The notes under the pieces are model-generated. The model ran no database searches and had not been told where the DNA came from. It was given only the letters and a program-made list of their open reading frames with translations. Position numbers and translations under genes: made by a program. Shown piece after piece: positions 1 through 6,772 of a stretch of DNA of 11,350 nucleotides. This DNA comes from CAYZXL01 sp964482435 (GTDB lineage Bacteria > Auribacterota > JABMQX01), in the NCBI GenBank assembly GCA_964482435.1, contig CAYZXL010000105.1, positions 1 through 11,350 on the forward strand, written 5' to 3'. Every line of letters begins with the position of its first letter. The first letter of the stretch is position 1.

Positions 1-110
1 ATTTCCAAGCACCCAGTTTTTCACAATACCCCGCAACTGTAGAAGACGGGCCAAACAGCGCCATACCCGAAACTCGCAAAACCGCAAACGGAACAAACGG
101 AATTTGCGGA

Positions 111-137
111 ATCCTGTTTATCCTGCTCATCCCGTTG
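111..137. repeat. Degenerate 9-nt tandem repeat, three units
   Basis: Three adjacent 9-nt units are visible: ATCCTGTTT (111-119), ATCCTGCTC (120-128) and ATCCCGTTG (129-137). The unit is not in a credible reading frame. It lies downstream of the pseudopilin gene on the minus strand. Short 9-nt-period intergenic repeats of this flavour (TCCTGTTAATCCTG-like) are, from memory, common in several uncultured bacterial phyla, but their function is unknown. The rest of 1-199 holds only a possible stem of CCGCAAA (82-88) with TTTGCGG (103-109), which has a 14-nt loop and no T tract. Confidence 0.5.
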
Positions 138-199
138 TAGGAAAACACGTAATTCGATTTATGAATCGGGGCGGCTCGTCCACTTCAGAGGCCAAAAAG

Positions 200-964
200 C
201 TATCGTTCTGGAATGAACCAGTCGGAGCCTGCATCCATGAGGTTCAGGAGTCTTTTCTTTTCCATCCACGAGACGTGCCCGTCGCACAGGAGGAGGTTGC
301 CGCCTCCCGTATGCTTCAGGAGGAGGTCAGGGATGTCGTTCTCCACACCGTCCGGGACGAACCTTCCGTCGTTGAGCGTCAGCTCGCTCTCGTCAACCAG
401 CAGAATCGTGTGGCCCGGATAGGTAATTCTGCCCAACTGAATCCCCTCGCGTGCGGCTCCGTCGGTATAGGGGAGGTCCAGGTACGAGTTCATGGAATAA
501 CTCAGCCCGCGTTTTCTGCCGGCCGGTCCAGCCGAAGGGCACAGATATGGGTTGGAGCCGGGCGAGCCAAACCATTCGTCCTTCATCGTCGTGACCGCCG
601 TCCCGTAGGGCCCAGCTCTCGGCAGCTCCATCACGTAAGGCCAAAGCGTCCCAGCTTCGACCTGCACTCTCTGCAAAGCGGCGGGGTCGGTCTGAGGGAC
701 AGAAACGACGTTTCCGCCGTAGGTCCAATCGTGTCTTCCTCGCATCCCTGCGGAGCCGGTCGCCGGCAGATGGCTATCGTATTCACTGACGTACATCATC
801 ATCGCGTTGGCGAGCTGGCGCATGTTGGAGATGCATTGGGCTTGCCTCGCTTTCTCTTTCGCGCTTTGAATCGCCGGCAGAAGCAGGGCGGCTAATATGG
901 CGAGGATAGCAATCACCACCAGGAGTTCTATGAGAGTGAATCCTCTGACACGACACCTTCTCAT
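200..964 (-). CDS. Prepilin-type N-terminal methylation domain protein with H-X9-DG C-terminus (pseudopilin-like)
   Basis: This 254-residue protein has a class III (type IV pilin) signal: residues 1-8 are a basic leader ending in Gly8, followed by FTLIE with the conserved Glu13 at mature position 5. A hydrophobic helix runs to about residue 32. It should be cut by a prepilin peptidase, N-methylated, and anchored in the inner membrane or assembled into a pseudopilus. Near the C-terminus His218, nine residues, then Asp228-Gly229 form the H-X9-DG motif of the DUF1559-like families, which are expanded in Planctomycetes, Verrucomicrobia, Lentisphaerae and Armatimonadota. The linker region 35-62 (KARQAQC..NMRQLANAMMMYVSEYD) is also characteristic. 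A strong AGGAGG lies 7-8 nt before the ATG. No other secretion or pilus gene is nearby, so the partner machinery and substrate are unknown. Confidence 0.9.
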   Translation of the reverse strand: MRRCRVRGFTLIELLVVIAILAILAALLLPAIQSAKEKARQAQCISNMRQLANAMMMYVSEYDSHLPATGSAGMRGRHDWTYGGNVVSVPQTDPAALQRVQVEAGTLWPYVMELPRAGPYGTAVTTMKDEWFGSPGSNPYLCPSAGPAGRKRGLSYSMNSYLDLPYTDGAAREGIQLGRITYPGHTILLVDESELTLNDGRFVPDGVENDIPDLLLKHTGGGNLLLCDGHVSWMEKKRLLNLMDAGSDWFIPER

Positions 965-1089
965 CGGTAGCCCTCCTCTTCTGGCGTCGCAAAGTCCGCC
1001 ACTTTTTCATTCGCTCCGTCCCGGCAAGCAGTCAACAACCTCTCAACAAGCCGGCAGCATAAACCCCGGATGTGAGTTCACCGTTCAGC

Positions 1090-1650
1090 TTAGCCCGCTG
1101 CCTTTGCAGTCCCAGCGGAAAAGCCAGTCCGGGTTGAGGCTCTTGTTAGAGCCTTAGCGACCTTACCCCATTGGTTTTCGAATTCAAGCAGTTGTTGGGG
1201 GGAAACACAGCAACGTAAGGAGTCATATTTTTGGGGTCTGACCCCACCCTTGGTCGCGAGCCATTTCCTGTAGCCCGATACTGCAATATCTCGGAGCTCT
1301 TCCCATTCAAGGATGAAAAACCGATCTTTGCCATACTCGGTGGCTAAGACAAGAATGCACAACAAATGAGGTATCCTGGGACTACGCTTTGACCCCAATA
1401 TCTGCTTTTTCCCTTCGGCACCTCCGAATCGAACCTCGACAAACTTATCGGCAGAGAATTGCCATGACCCGCCACGGATGGTCTTAACTTGAATGGGGAT
1501 AGAGGTCCCTTTCGAATCGGCCGCTAAGATATCGAAGTCAGGCACATTGCCCGAAAAAGTTGTCACCAGTAATTCCCGCCGAGCAAGTTCGCAAGCGACC
1601 AGGTATTCACCAATCTGCTTATTGAGCTGATTACTTCGTCCAGTTGCCAT
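1090..1650 (-). CDS. Putative PD-(D/E)XK-superfamily nuclease-like protein
   Basis: This 186-residue protein has the layout of small PD-(D/E)XK folds. An N-terminal helix carries Glu15 (IGEYLVACELARR), followed by VPDFDIL with Asp40 and, after a strand, IPIQVKT with Gln54-x-Lys56 as the third catalytic element. This resembles DUF4365-like or group I intron-associated endonuclease-like proteins. Such proteins cut DNA in repair, defence or mobile-element settings, but the substrate here cannot be inferred. Residues after about 165 are a low-complexity Ala/Thr/Arg tail. No strong ribosome-binding site precedes the ATG, so the start is moderately certain. The gene contains the perfect 13-nt inverted repeat GGGGTCTGACCCC (1233-1245), which encodes part of the KGGVRPQK stretch. 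Neighbours on both sides are unrelated. Confidence 0.6.
   Translation of the reverse strand: MATGRSNQLNKQIGEYLVACELARRELLVTTFSGNVPDFDILAADSKGTSIPIQVKTIRGGSWQFSADKFVEVRFGGAEGKKQILGSKRSPRIPHLLCILVLATEYGKDRFFILEWEELRDIAVSGYRKWLATKGGVRPQKYDSLRCCVSPQQLLEFENQWGKVAKALTRASTRTGFSAGTAKAAG
1233..1245. repeat. GGGGTCTGACCCC palindrome inside a coding gene
   Basis: GGGGTC and GACCCC pair perfectly around a single T. The palindrome is read through in frame in the nuclease-like gene. Similar GGGGTC-type palindromes occur as dispersed REP-like elements in many bacterial genomes (from memory). Only one copy was noticed in this window, so repeat status is an inference. Confidence 0.4.
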
Positions 1651-1768
1651 TATTTAATGCTCTAACGCCTCCCTTTTCTTCCCGACTCGTGCACACGCTC
1701 GCGGCGGAGCTGTGCATCGCCCGCGAGAGCCGGGTTGAGTCAGTCAGGCTCGGCACACTTTTCGCCGG

Positions 1769-2233
1769 TCACTTCTTGCTCTCTTCCTTCACAGGCGCCG
1801 GCACCTCGGCAAAAGCTAAAACTCTCACCTTGACATTCGGGTCGTTTCGGAAATCATCCGCCAGGCGGGTCGCGACAGCATTGACGAGTTTCGCGGCGAG
1901 TTGCCTGTCAGGAAGTTCGGCTCTCACCTCCACGATTCGGGTGTCTGCAACTCTCTGCACTGCAACCATGCTGACCGTCTCCGGCGAGACCCCGGCAGCC
2001 TTTGCCACCTCCGCTCGGAACTCCGTTCCCTGCGTGTGGGCGACGACTTTCCCGATGGCAACCTGCGCTTCGGCCGCCGCGGAGGCAGACGTGTCCGACG
2101 GAGATAAACCTTGTGCCGGGGCGATTTCAACCAACAAACGTGCCTTCGCCGAGGTTGCCCGCCCCGAGGGGCAGCCCCTCGCTCCCAGAAGAGAAACAAC
2201 CGTAAATAAACATAGGACGCATCTCACAAACAT
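1769..2233 (-). CDS. Small exported protein resembling the periplasmic segment of Wzz-type chain-length determinants
   Basis: The start is placed at 2233 because AAGGAG lies about 8 nt upstream of that ATG. An earlier ATG at 2260 has no such site. This gives 154 residues. Residues 1-20 form a hydrophobic export signal or anchor ending at Cys21. A lipoprotein is possible, but Arg at -2 is a poor lipobox. Residues 30-130 show a strand, then FRAEVAKAAGVSPETVSMVAVQRVADTRIVEVRAELPDRQLAAKLVNAVATRLADDF in pattern (split here only for description), which recalls the Wzz/polysaccharide co-polymerase periplasmic domain: residue removal, strand, then 'dP..A..lvNa'. The usual two transmembrane helices and the kinase domain are absent, and no polysaccharide genes are nearby. 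It could be a stand-alone relative or an erosion product. The family assignment is tentative. Confidence 0.5.
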   Translation of the reverse strand: MFVRCVLCLFTVVSLLGARGCPSGRATSAKARLLVEIAPAQGLSPSDTSASAAAEAQVAIGKVVAHTQGTEFRAEVAKAAGVSPETVSMVAVQRVADTRIVEVRAELPDRQLAAKLVNAVATRLADDFRNDPNVKVRVLAFAEVPAPVKEESKK

Positions 2234-2289
2234 TCCTGTTTCTCCTTCGCCTCTGCTCAATAGAGTCGTGCATACATGATTATTCTATA

Positions 2290-2318
2290 ATGCTACAACC
2301 AAAACGCTCGCCCGTCAA
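2290..2318 (-). promoter_or_regulatory. Candidate sigma70-type promoter for the Wzz-like gene
   Basis: On the minus strand TTGACG (2313-2318) is followed after exactly 17 nt by TAGCAT (2290-2295). This would start transcription near 2283 and give a leader of about 50 nt before the ATG at 2233. The -35 matches consensus at 5 of 6 positions and the -10 at 4 of 6. Orientation and distance fit the gene, but there is no other support. Confidence 0.4.
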
Positions 2319-2862
2319 TCCCCCGAAAGGTCCTTCCCCAGTTTCCTTTGAACCGAAAAACGACGTCATTTTTCCAGTGAATTCCAGTATTCTCTCGACG
2401 AGAGGGAAGGCTGGAATGCTCGATGCGAAGCATAGAACGGCGAGAAGGCATAGGACTCGGAGGGCGGAAGATAATGAAAAAATAGAGCAGGCGAAAAAGT
2501 GGGCCTTTGTGGGCCTTTTTTCGCCTGAGAAATTGGGCATAAGAAGCTGCGGTATAAGGAAATGCGGCGACGGCGCCTTGTTCGGAGAAGGCCCAGGTGA
2601 GGGAAAACCACAAGGAGCGCAGAGGGCCCGGAGAAGGTGCTCCGAGAGGACACGGATGTGGTGTCGTAAGATTTGCTTGAGGAGTGGGGATGATACGTGC
2701 ATCGGGAGTGCCTGTAAGAAAAATCATGCGGTTGCTGCCGATGAAGCCCCGAAAGGGTTTTACTAATTGTTGGCAGGATTATAGGTCATTGGCTGTCATT
2801 TGTCAATAGACTCGGGAACCGCCCGGTCGGCGGTGACAGGGAGTGCCGGGCTTATGGGAATG
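2319..2862. other. Gene-free interval with hairpins and degenerate repeats
   Basis: No reading frame here looks like a protein: the open frames on both strands are Pro/Arg/Ser-rich and overlap one another. The interval contains the strong hairpin at 2488-2527 and a small hairpin ATGCT/AGCAT at 2416-2433. A 9-nt-period stretch lies at 2609-2635 (CACAAGGAG, CGCAGAGGG, CCCGGAGAA). A 6-bp inverted repeat ACCGCC (2818-2823) with GGCGGT (2829-2834) lies about 30 nt after the res stop codon and could act as a weak terminator, although it lacks a T tract. Confidence 0.55.
2488..2527. terminator. Strong imperfect hairpin, possible bidirectional terminator
   Basis: CAGGCGAAAAA (2488-2498) pairs perfectly with TTTTTCGCCTG (2517-2527). 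Inside, GGCC (2502-2505) can pair with GGCC (2512-2515). The loop region is a direct 10-nt duplication, GTGGGCCTTT at 2499-2508 and again at 2509-2518. Because the arms are A-rich and T-rich, either strand yields a GC stem followed by U residues. It lies downstream of the res operon on the minus strand, about 340 nt after its stop. A terminator is the simplest reading, and a small repeat element is an alternative. Confidence 0.45.
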
Positions 2863-5436
2863 CTAAGATGAGATTTTGAGAAGCTCGCGGAAGGGGAGAG
2901 TGCGGAAGCGTTCGAAGTCGGTCTCGAGGAGCTTGACGAATTGCCAGGGCTGCCCCGTGAGTTCGGTGACTTTCTCGCACCATTGGCGGGCGGCGGCATC
3001 TTTTGCAGCGACGGTTGCCTGGTCGTCCCAGCCTACTCCCTTCGTCTCCATGAGGTAGTGGGCAGCGTCGGTCTTGGTTACGAAATCCGGGATATAGTGC
3101 CGCAGATAACCTTCTTTGTCGTGATACGGGGTTCGGAGGGGCATCCGCGGCAGGACTTTGGCATAGGCCAGGACCTCGTCCTGATCGTCGAGGTAGCGCA
3201 TGAAGCGCCTTTCGTAGTCGCTCTGCCAAGGCAAGCCCTCGCGGTCGCCGCCCACGAAAACGGTTTTCTTTGCGGCGTAAACGTCTTGCGATGTGTGGAG
3301 GGCAAGGCCGTCATTCCAGGAGCCAACACGGAAAGCCCCCGTCAGTTGATAGGGTTCCTCCACGACCTGGAGACGGCGGATGGCATCGGTGAAAACGTCG
3401 AGTATCTTCTCGCGGACCGGGATGTGGTTGAGCTTTAAGACGGTGGACGGGTCATTCATGTCAACCGGCTGGTCGAACAACCTTGTCTCTATGTAGGCCC
3501 GAACCTTTGGGAGAAGGTCAGCGAACTGGGAGGACGCGCCGCACTTCGACAAAATCGCTTTCGTCATAGCAGCTAAGTAGGTGTCGTAGCGGTCCGTGAA
3601 GTCGAAGGAGAGCTCTCGCTCCAGTTCAAGTTTCTGCGTCAAGAGGTCTTTCTCGCGATACATAACCGTGGGCAACTCCACCTCCGCGAACGCAAAGAAC
3701 CGTCCGGGGAGCGACGCCGGGTCAAGTTCGGAGATGCGGCGCACATCTCTTGTAATGCCGCCGGAGAGGACGGGGATTTCGATGTCAAAGTGGGTCTTGG
3801 CGGGGTCCACCTGAATGATGTTCTCGGGTTGATAGACCTGGCTCGCCTCAACAATCTCGATGTCGAGGTCTTCGTCGCGAATCTCCGCTCTCCATAGCTC
3901 GCGAAAGCGCGGATGGTCAATGACGATGAGCTTCTCGTCGAGGGATTCGGAGTCGGGCCAGATGCGACGGAGCCCCCGGCCGAGGGTCTGCTCGGCGAGG
4001 ATGGCGGACTGGTAGGAACGGAGGGGGATGACCACGCAGACGTTTTTGACGTCCCACCCTTCCTTGAGCATCATGACGCTGACGATGGCATGATACTCGT
4101 TGGTGTCAATTGTGCGGGCGGCCTCGCGGGCTACCTCGAGGAATTTCTTTGTGATGACGCCCTTGGTGTCAGTGTGGATGACGAGGGTTTTCAGGTTGTG
4201 AGTCTGCTCGAGATAATTCCCGACTTTATCGGCGTTGCGTGTTACGTCGGTCATGACGAACAGGACTGGCTTCTTTCCGGATTTGGAGAAGTCTCGCTGG
4301 AACTCGCGGAACACCTGGACTCCGGTATCAATCTGAAGCTGGTTTTTGCGGACGAAATCACGGGTGACGGGTTCTGGAGCGTGCAGAATCTCGCCGATGC
4401 GGGGGCGTTTGACGATTTTGTCGCGGATGGCGGAGGCAAGCGGGTAATCGTAGATGATGTTGGGGAAGAAGCGTTTCGACTCCCCGGAGCCAACGTACGG
4501 GGTGGCGGAGAAGTCGAGCTGGGCAGTCAGTCCGGTTCCGCCGCGGTCGAGGCAGCCCTGGTGGAGGTTTGCGATGGCTTTGTTCCATTCCAGGTCGTCG
4601 GAATGGACATGATGCGCTTCGTCGTTGAGGACGAGGAGGTTATCGTGGTGGCGGAGGGCTTCCTGGAGGTCAGCGCGGCTAAGAGAGGCGCCTTTCACGA
4701 CCGGGTCGCCAAGAGCCTCGGCAAGGGCGTTCACCTCTTCTTCTTCCGGCGCCTCGTAAAGCTGCTGGACATTGGTCAGGTAGAGGACGCCGCGGGCTGT
4801 GGGAGGAGAGACCCGGCTCTGGTAGATGCGCAGAAGATCGAAGTCGGGTTCCCATTCGGGAGGAATGAAGGGATACTCGCGGAATATTGTGTTGTCACGG
4901 AAGGCTTCATCGAGGCGGTCGAGGACGATGAGGTTTGGGGCGATGAGAACGAATTTGGAGGTGTAACGGCAGCCGAGCTTGCAGGCGGGGACGCCTGACG
5001 AACGGGATAACCTTTGTGAATTTGCAGGCGAGACGCCTGCGGTACTATAGCCATTGCCGGTGCGGAAGAAGCAGTTGAAGAACTGCCAGACCATCGCCAT
5101 AGCCATGACGAAGGTTTTGCCGGAGCCGGTAGCCATTTTGAAGCAGTATTTGGGCCAGTTGTCGGTTGTCGGGTCGAACGTTAGGCTGACGCCGAAGTTG
5201 CGGGAGAGGGCATAGAGGCTGTGGTAGCGGTGGACTTCGTAAACGTAGATGAGTGCTTCAATCGCCTCCCTCTGGGCGCCCCAGAAGCGGAACTCGCTGC
5301 GGTCTTTGAGGAAATGGTCTTCCTTGAACCAGAATTCAAGGAGGCGCTTTGTGACGGCGCTGGCGCCGTCGTAGCCCTTCTGTCGCCAGGCGCGCACAGC
5401 GTGCTTAACCTTCTGATCCAGCTCGATTAATGCCAT
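2863..5436 (-). CDS. res: Type III restriction-modification system endonuclease/helicase subunit (Res)
   Basis: This 857-residue SF2 helicase-nuclease is the restriction subunit that translocates or diffuses on DNA using ATP and cleaves in complex with Mod. Motifs in order are Walker A MATGSGKT (101-108), the DEAH-type box NDEAH (271-275), SAT (310-312), EGWDVKNV (459-466) and AEQTLGRGLRR (481-491, motif VI with arginine fingers). The C-terminal PD-(D/E)XK nuclease shows Pro783-Asp784 and Glu797-Thr-Lys799, so both activities look intact. Length is slightly short of the usual 900-1000. The start ATG lies 3 nt after the toxin stop, so translation is probably coupled. An unusual segment of about 30 residues (roughly 126-159) between motif I and the next conserved strand is encoded by two palindromic repeats (4979-5040). 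The gene is last in the operon. Confidence 0.93.
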   Translation of the reverse strand: MALIELDQKVKHAVRAWRQKGYDGASAVTKRLLEFWFKEDHFLKDRSEFRFWGAQREAIEALIYVYEVHRYHSLYALSRNFGVSLTFDPTTDNWPKYCFKMATGSGKTFVMAMAMVWQFFNCFFRTGNGYSTAGVSPANSQRLSRSSGVPACKLGCRYTSKFVLIAPNLIVLDRLDEAFRDNTIFREYPFIPPEWEPDFDLLRIYQSRVSPPTARGVLYLTNVQQLYEAPEEEEVNALAEALGDPVVKGASLSRADLQEALRHHDNLLVLNDEAHHVHSDDLEWNKAIANLHQGCLDRGGTGLTAQLDFSATPYVGSGESKRFFPNIIYDYPLASAIRDKIVKRPRIGEILHAPEPVTRDFVRKNQLQIDTGVQVFREFQRDFSKSGKKPVLFVMTDVTRNADKVGNYLEQTHNLKTLVIHTDTKGVITKKFLEVAREAARTIDTNEYHAIVSVMMLKEGWDVKNVCVVIPLRSYQSAILAEQTLGRGLRRIWPDSESLDEKLIVIDHPRFRELWRAEIRDEDLDIEIVEASQVYQPENIIQVDPAKTHFDIEIPVLSGGITRDVRRISELDPASLPGRFFAFAEVELPTVMYREKDLLTQKLELERELSFDFTDRYDTYLAAMTKAILSKCGASSQFADLLPKVRAYIETRLFDQPVDMNDPSTVLKLNHIPVREKILDVFTDAIRRLQVVEEPYQLTGAFRVGSWNDGLALHTSQDVYAAKKTVFVGGDREGLPWQSDYERRFMRYLDDQDEVLAYAKVLPRMPLRTPYHDKEGYLRHYIPDFVTKTDAAHYLMETKGVGWDDQATVAAKDAAARQWCEKVTELTGQPWQFVKLLETDFERFRTLPFRELLKISS
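4979..5040. repeat. Twin-palindrome element inserted in frame within res
   Basis: Two palindromes sit 43 nt apart: CAGGCG-GGGA-CGCCTG (4982-4997) and GCAGGCG-AGA-CGCCTGC (5024-5040). Each is preceded by TTG, giving a directly repeated TTGCAGGCG (4979-4987 and 5022-5030). Read on the minus strand they encode two copies of a related short peptide (AGVSPA and SGVPAC). These lie in the helicase between motif I (residue 108) and the conserved KFVLIAPN strand (161-168). The reading frame is kept through the whole element. The surrounding protein is well conserved in character, whereas this part is low-complexity, which fits insertion of a palindromic repeat into a surface loop. Confidence 0.7.
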
Positions 5437-5439
5437 CTT

Positions 5440-5694
5440 CTACCGATAGACTTCGCGGCGGTGTCTGACGCGCATCACCCTGACGGCCTTTGCGTTGTCG
5501 TCAATCTCGTAGATGACTCGATAATCTCCGATCCGAATCCGCCAATCGTTCTTCGAACCAGAAATCTTATGGCACCCGGAGGGCCTTGGATTGCCAGCCA
5601 GATCCCTGATGTGCGAAATGATGCGCTGAAAGTCCGACGCCGAAAGCCGCTTGAGGTCCCGTTCCGCTGCTCGCTCGAGAAAGACCTCATACAC
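5440..5694 (-). CDS. RelE/ParE-family toxin
   Basis: This 84-residue protein has the RelE/ParE fold pattern: an N-terminal strand (YEVFLERAAERDLKRL), two helices, then the hallmark strands WRIRIGDYRVIYEI (51-64) and the basic C-terminus VRHRREVYR, ending next to Tyr83. RelE members cleave mRNA on the ribosome, whereas ParE members poison gyrase. The C-terminal Arg/Tyr pattern favours the RelE type, but this is not certain. The start is GTG, overlapping the antitoxin gene by 8 nt. The stop lies 3 nt before res. The pair therefore sits between the accessory genes and res in the same operon, which is unusual for a restriction locus and suggests an addiction or abortive role tied to it. Confidence 0.88.
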   Translation of the reverse strand: MYEVFLERAAERDLKRLSASDFQRIISHIRDLAGNPRPSGCHKISGSKNDWRIRIGDYRVIYEIDDNAKAVRVMRVRHRREVYR

Positions 5695-5896
5695 CGGGGG
5701 TGTACTCCTTCAGGAAATCATCGAGCTTTTTGAAGCGAAGCGGCCTCCTCTTCATCTCCCGCAAGACCTTCAAATCTTCTGCATCGTCGAGGCGATCGAG
5801 GATCTGCTGATAGTCGTCAATATCCAAGATAACTGCCACCGGTTTGCTATCTCTGACGATGATTTCGGGTGACCTTCTGTTTGTTTTGCCTTTCAT
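5687..5896 (-). CDS. Phd/YefM-like antitoxin, short N-terminus
   Basis: The start at 5896 is chosen because GGAG (5905-5908) lies 8 nt upstream. The frame is open further upstream, but only through sequence explained by the methyltransferase-tail remnant. This gives 69 residues. Residues 8-30 (SPEIIVRDSKPVAVILDIDDYQQIL) match the second half of Phd/YefM antitoxins ('i.I.r.gkpvAvl.s..dYe.l'), and the C-terminal part should wrap and neutralise the RelE-like toxin encoded next. The first 15-20 residues of a typical Phd fold, the dimerisation and DNA-binding helices, appear missing. The protein may therefore neutralise without autorepressing, with expression set by the host operon. Its ATG overlaps the TGA of the upstream remnant (ATGA). 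Confidence 0.8.
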   Translation of the reverse strand: MKGKTNRRSPEIIVRDSKPVAVILDIDDYQQILDRLDDAEDLKVLREMKRRPLRFKKLDDFLKEYTPGV

Positions 5897-5960
5897 ATGC
5901 TTATCTCCAGAAGCTTCGTAGTGTCGTTGCCGAAGGTGTCCACGACCCTCGTGCCCGTGG
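5893..5960 (-). pseudogene. Orphan 3' end of a type III methyltransferase gene (remnant 2)
   Basis: Read on the minus strand, this ends in RVVDTFGNDTTKLLEISI-stop. The intact mod at 7281 ends in KVVDIFGNDTTKLIEVRIA-stop. At DNA level 5905-5947 matches 7296-7338 at 34 of 43 positions (hand count, no gaps). No methyltransferase body precedes it: the DUF1828-like gene ends at 6002 in another frame. The weaker similarity before about 5960 is not claimed. Its stop TGA (5893-5895) overlaps the antitoxin ATG, and its conserved GAG codon supplies the antitoxin's Shine-Dalgarno core. It was probably left when an older mod upstream of the toxin-antitoxin pair was lost or replaced. Confidence 0.8.
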
Positions 5961-6001
5961 TCCCTCTCGTGAGGTTTGGCGCCCTGCAACGCGCCTCGTG
6001 G

Positions 6002-6772
6002 CTACTCCCCTGTGGGACCCTTCCAATACGACTCGAACCGCTCTCTCGCTGACTGGAGGAAGGGGAACTGCTTTTCGCAGACGTCGCTAAAGCGGGCGAG
6101 AACCTTGCGGTTGATCTCTTCCTGGTTCTCAAAGATGCCCGTCGCAACGAACTGTGTACCGAATCTCTCGTGCTGAAGGCAAGTAATCGTGGCGTCGCGG
6201 CACTTATCGTCGTTCGGGATGGCGAAGACAAATAGGGGACGCCTATCCCCGTTTATGCGGCAGTCAACCACGTAGTTCTTTTCCGGGTCGTGCTGCGGGT
6301 CGGTATAATCGAACACGCGACGGTTTTCCGGGACCCGTTCCTCCAGAAAGGCCTTGAAATCGTCCATGAAGGCGGAGCGCACCCGCTCCCGCGTCAGGTA
6401 TGAAACGTCCGTGATCTTTATGAGCCCCTGAATGAAGCTGTAGAGAGCGTCTCCGTAAGCCTCTCCTTCGATCAACAGCTTCAGTTCCCCCTGCTCCTTT
6501 CGGATTCCGTAGGACAGCAACACAGTGTCCACGATCCTACTTCGAGTCCCGCGCTCGATGTCAATCTCGTCATAGCTCACGTGCATAAGCGTGTGGCCTT
6601 CGTCGGTAAGATACCAGCCACCATTGCCTCGCTTAAGCAGGACCGAGAGGTGGTCGCCGTCGTCAAAGGTGAACGGCGTCAGCACGACGTAGCGGTTCAA
6701 ACCCTCTGGAACAAGACGAATCTGCTCGCAGACCTTGCGCTTGAATTGTTCCTCTATGCTGGGCAGTGTCAT
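6002..6772 (-). CDS. DUF1828/DUF1829-like protein
   Basis: This 256-residue protein is not biochemically characterised as far as I know. Residues about 25-125 look like DUF1828: FTFDDGDHLSVLLKR, then GGWYLTDEGHTLMHV (51-65), a conserved Arg (IERGTRSRIV), and an amphipathic stretch FIQGLIKITDVSYL. Residues about 145-245 look like the companion DUF1829 part, with RPLFVFAIPND (178-188). It has no membrane segments and no classic catalytic motif, so it is probably cytoplasmic. Its ATG overlaps the stop of the preceding gene by 4 nt (ATGA), so the two are likely made together. The context inside a restriction operon hints at a defence or toxin-antitoxin accessory role, but that is inference from position only. 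Confidence 0.65.
   Translation of the reverse strand: MTLPSIEEQFKRKVCEQIRLVPEGLNRYVVLTPFTFDDGDHLSVLLKRGNGGWYLTDEGHTLMHVSYDEIDIERGTRSRIVDTVLLSYGIRKEQGELKLLIEGEAYGDALYSFIQGLIKITDVSYLTRERVRSAFMDDFKAFLEERVPENRRVFDYTDPQHDPEKNYVVDCRINGDRRPLFVFAIPNDDKCRDATITCLQHERFGTQFVATGIFENQEEINRKVLARFSDVCEKQFPFLQSARERFESYWKGPTGE

Noticed and set aside
104..895. Plus-strand open frame of 263 codons
   Set aside because: It is antisense to the pseudopilin gene, which has a signal, a motif and a Shine-Dalgarno site. The plus-strand product has no recognisable features.
965..1089. Promoter of the pseudopilin gene (TTGACT on the minus strand)
   Set aside because: The hexamer 17 nt downstream (GAATGA) is too poor a -10 to call.
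2280..2766. Overlapping open frames on both strands in the interval before res
   Set aside because: The products are low-complexity Pro/Arg/Ser-rich, conflict with each other, lack ribosome-binding sites, and cross a strong hairpin and repeats.
3913..4998. Plus-strand open frame of 361 codons
   Set aside because: It lies antisense within res and is extremely Asp/Glu/Val-rich, as expected for a mirror of a GC-biased coding strand. Res motifs on the minus strand are unambiguous.
4979..5040. CRISPR-like repeat pair
   Set aside because: There are only two palindromes with a single spacer, inside a coding gene, and no cas genes are in the window.
5893..6231. Minus-strand frame of 112 codons as a complete gene
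   Set aside because: Only its last 20 or so codons have meaning, as a methyltransferase tail. The rest overlaps the DUF1828-like gene in another frame.
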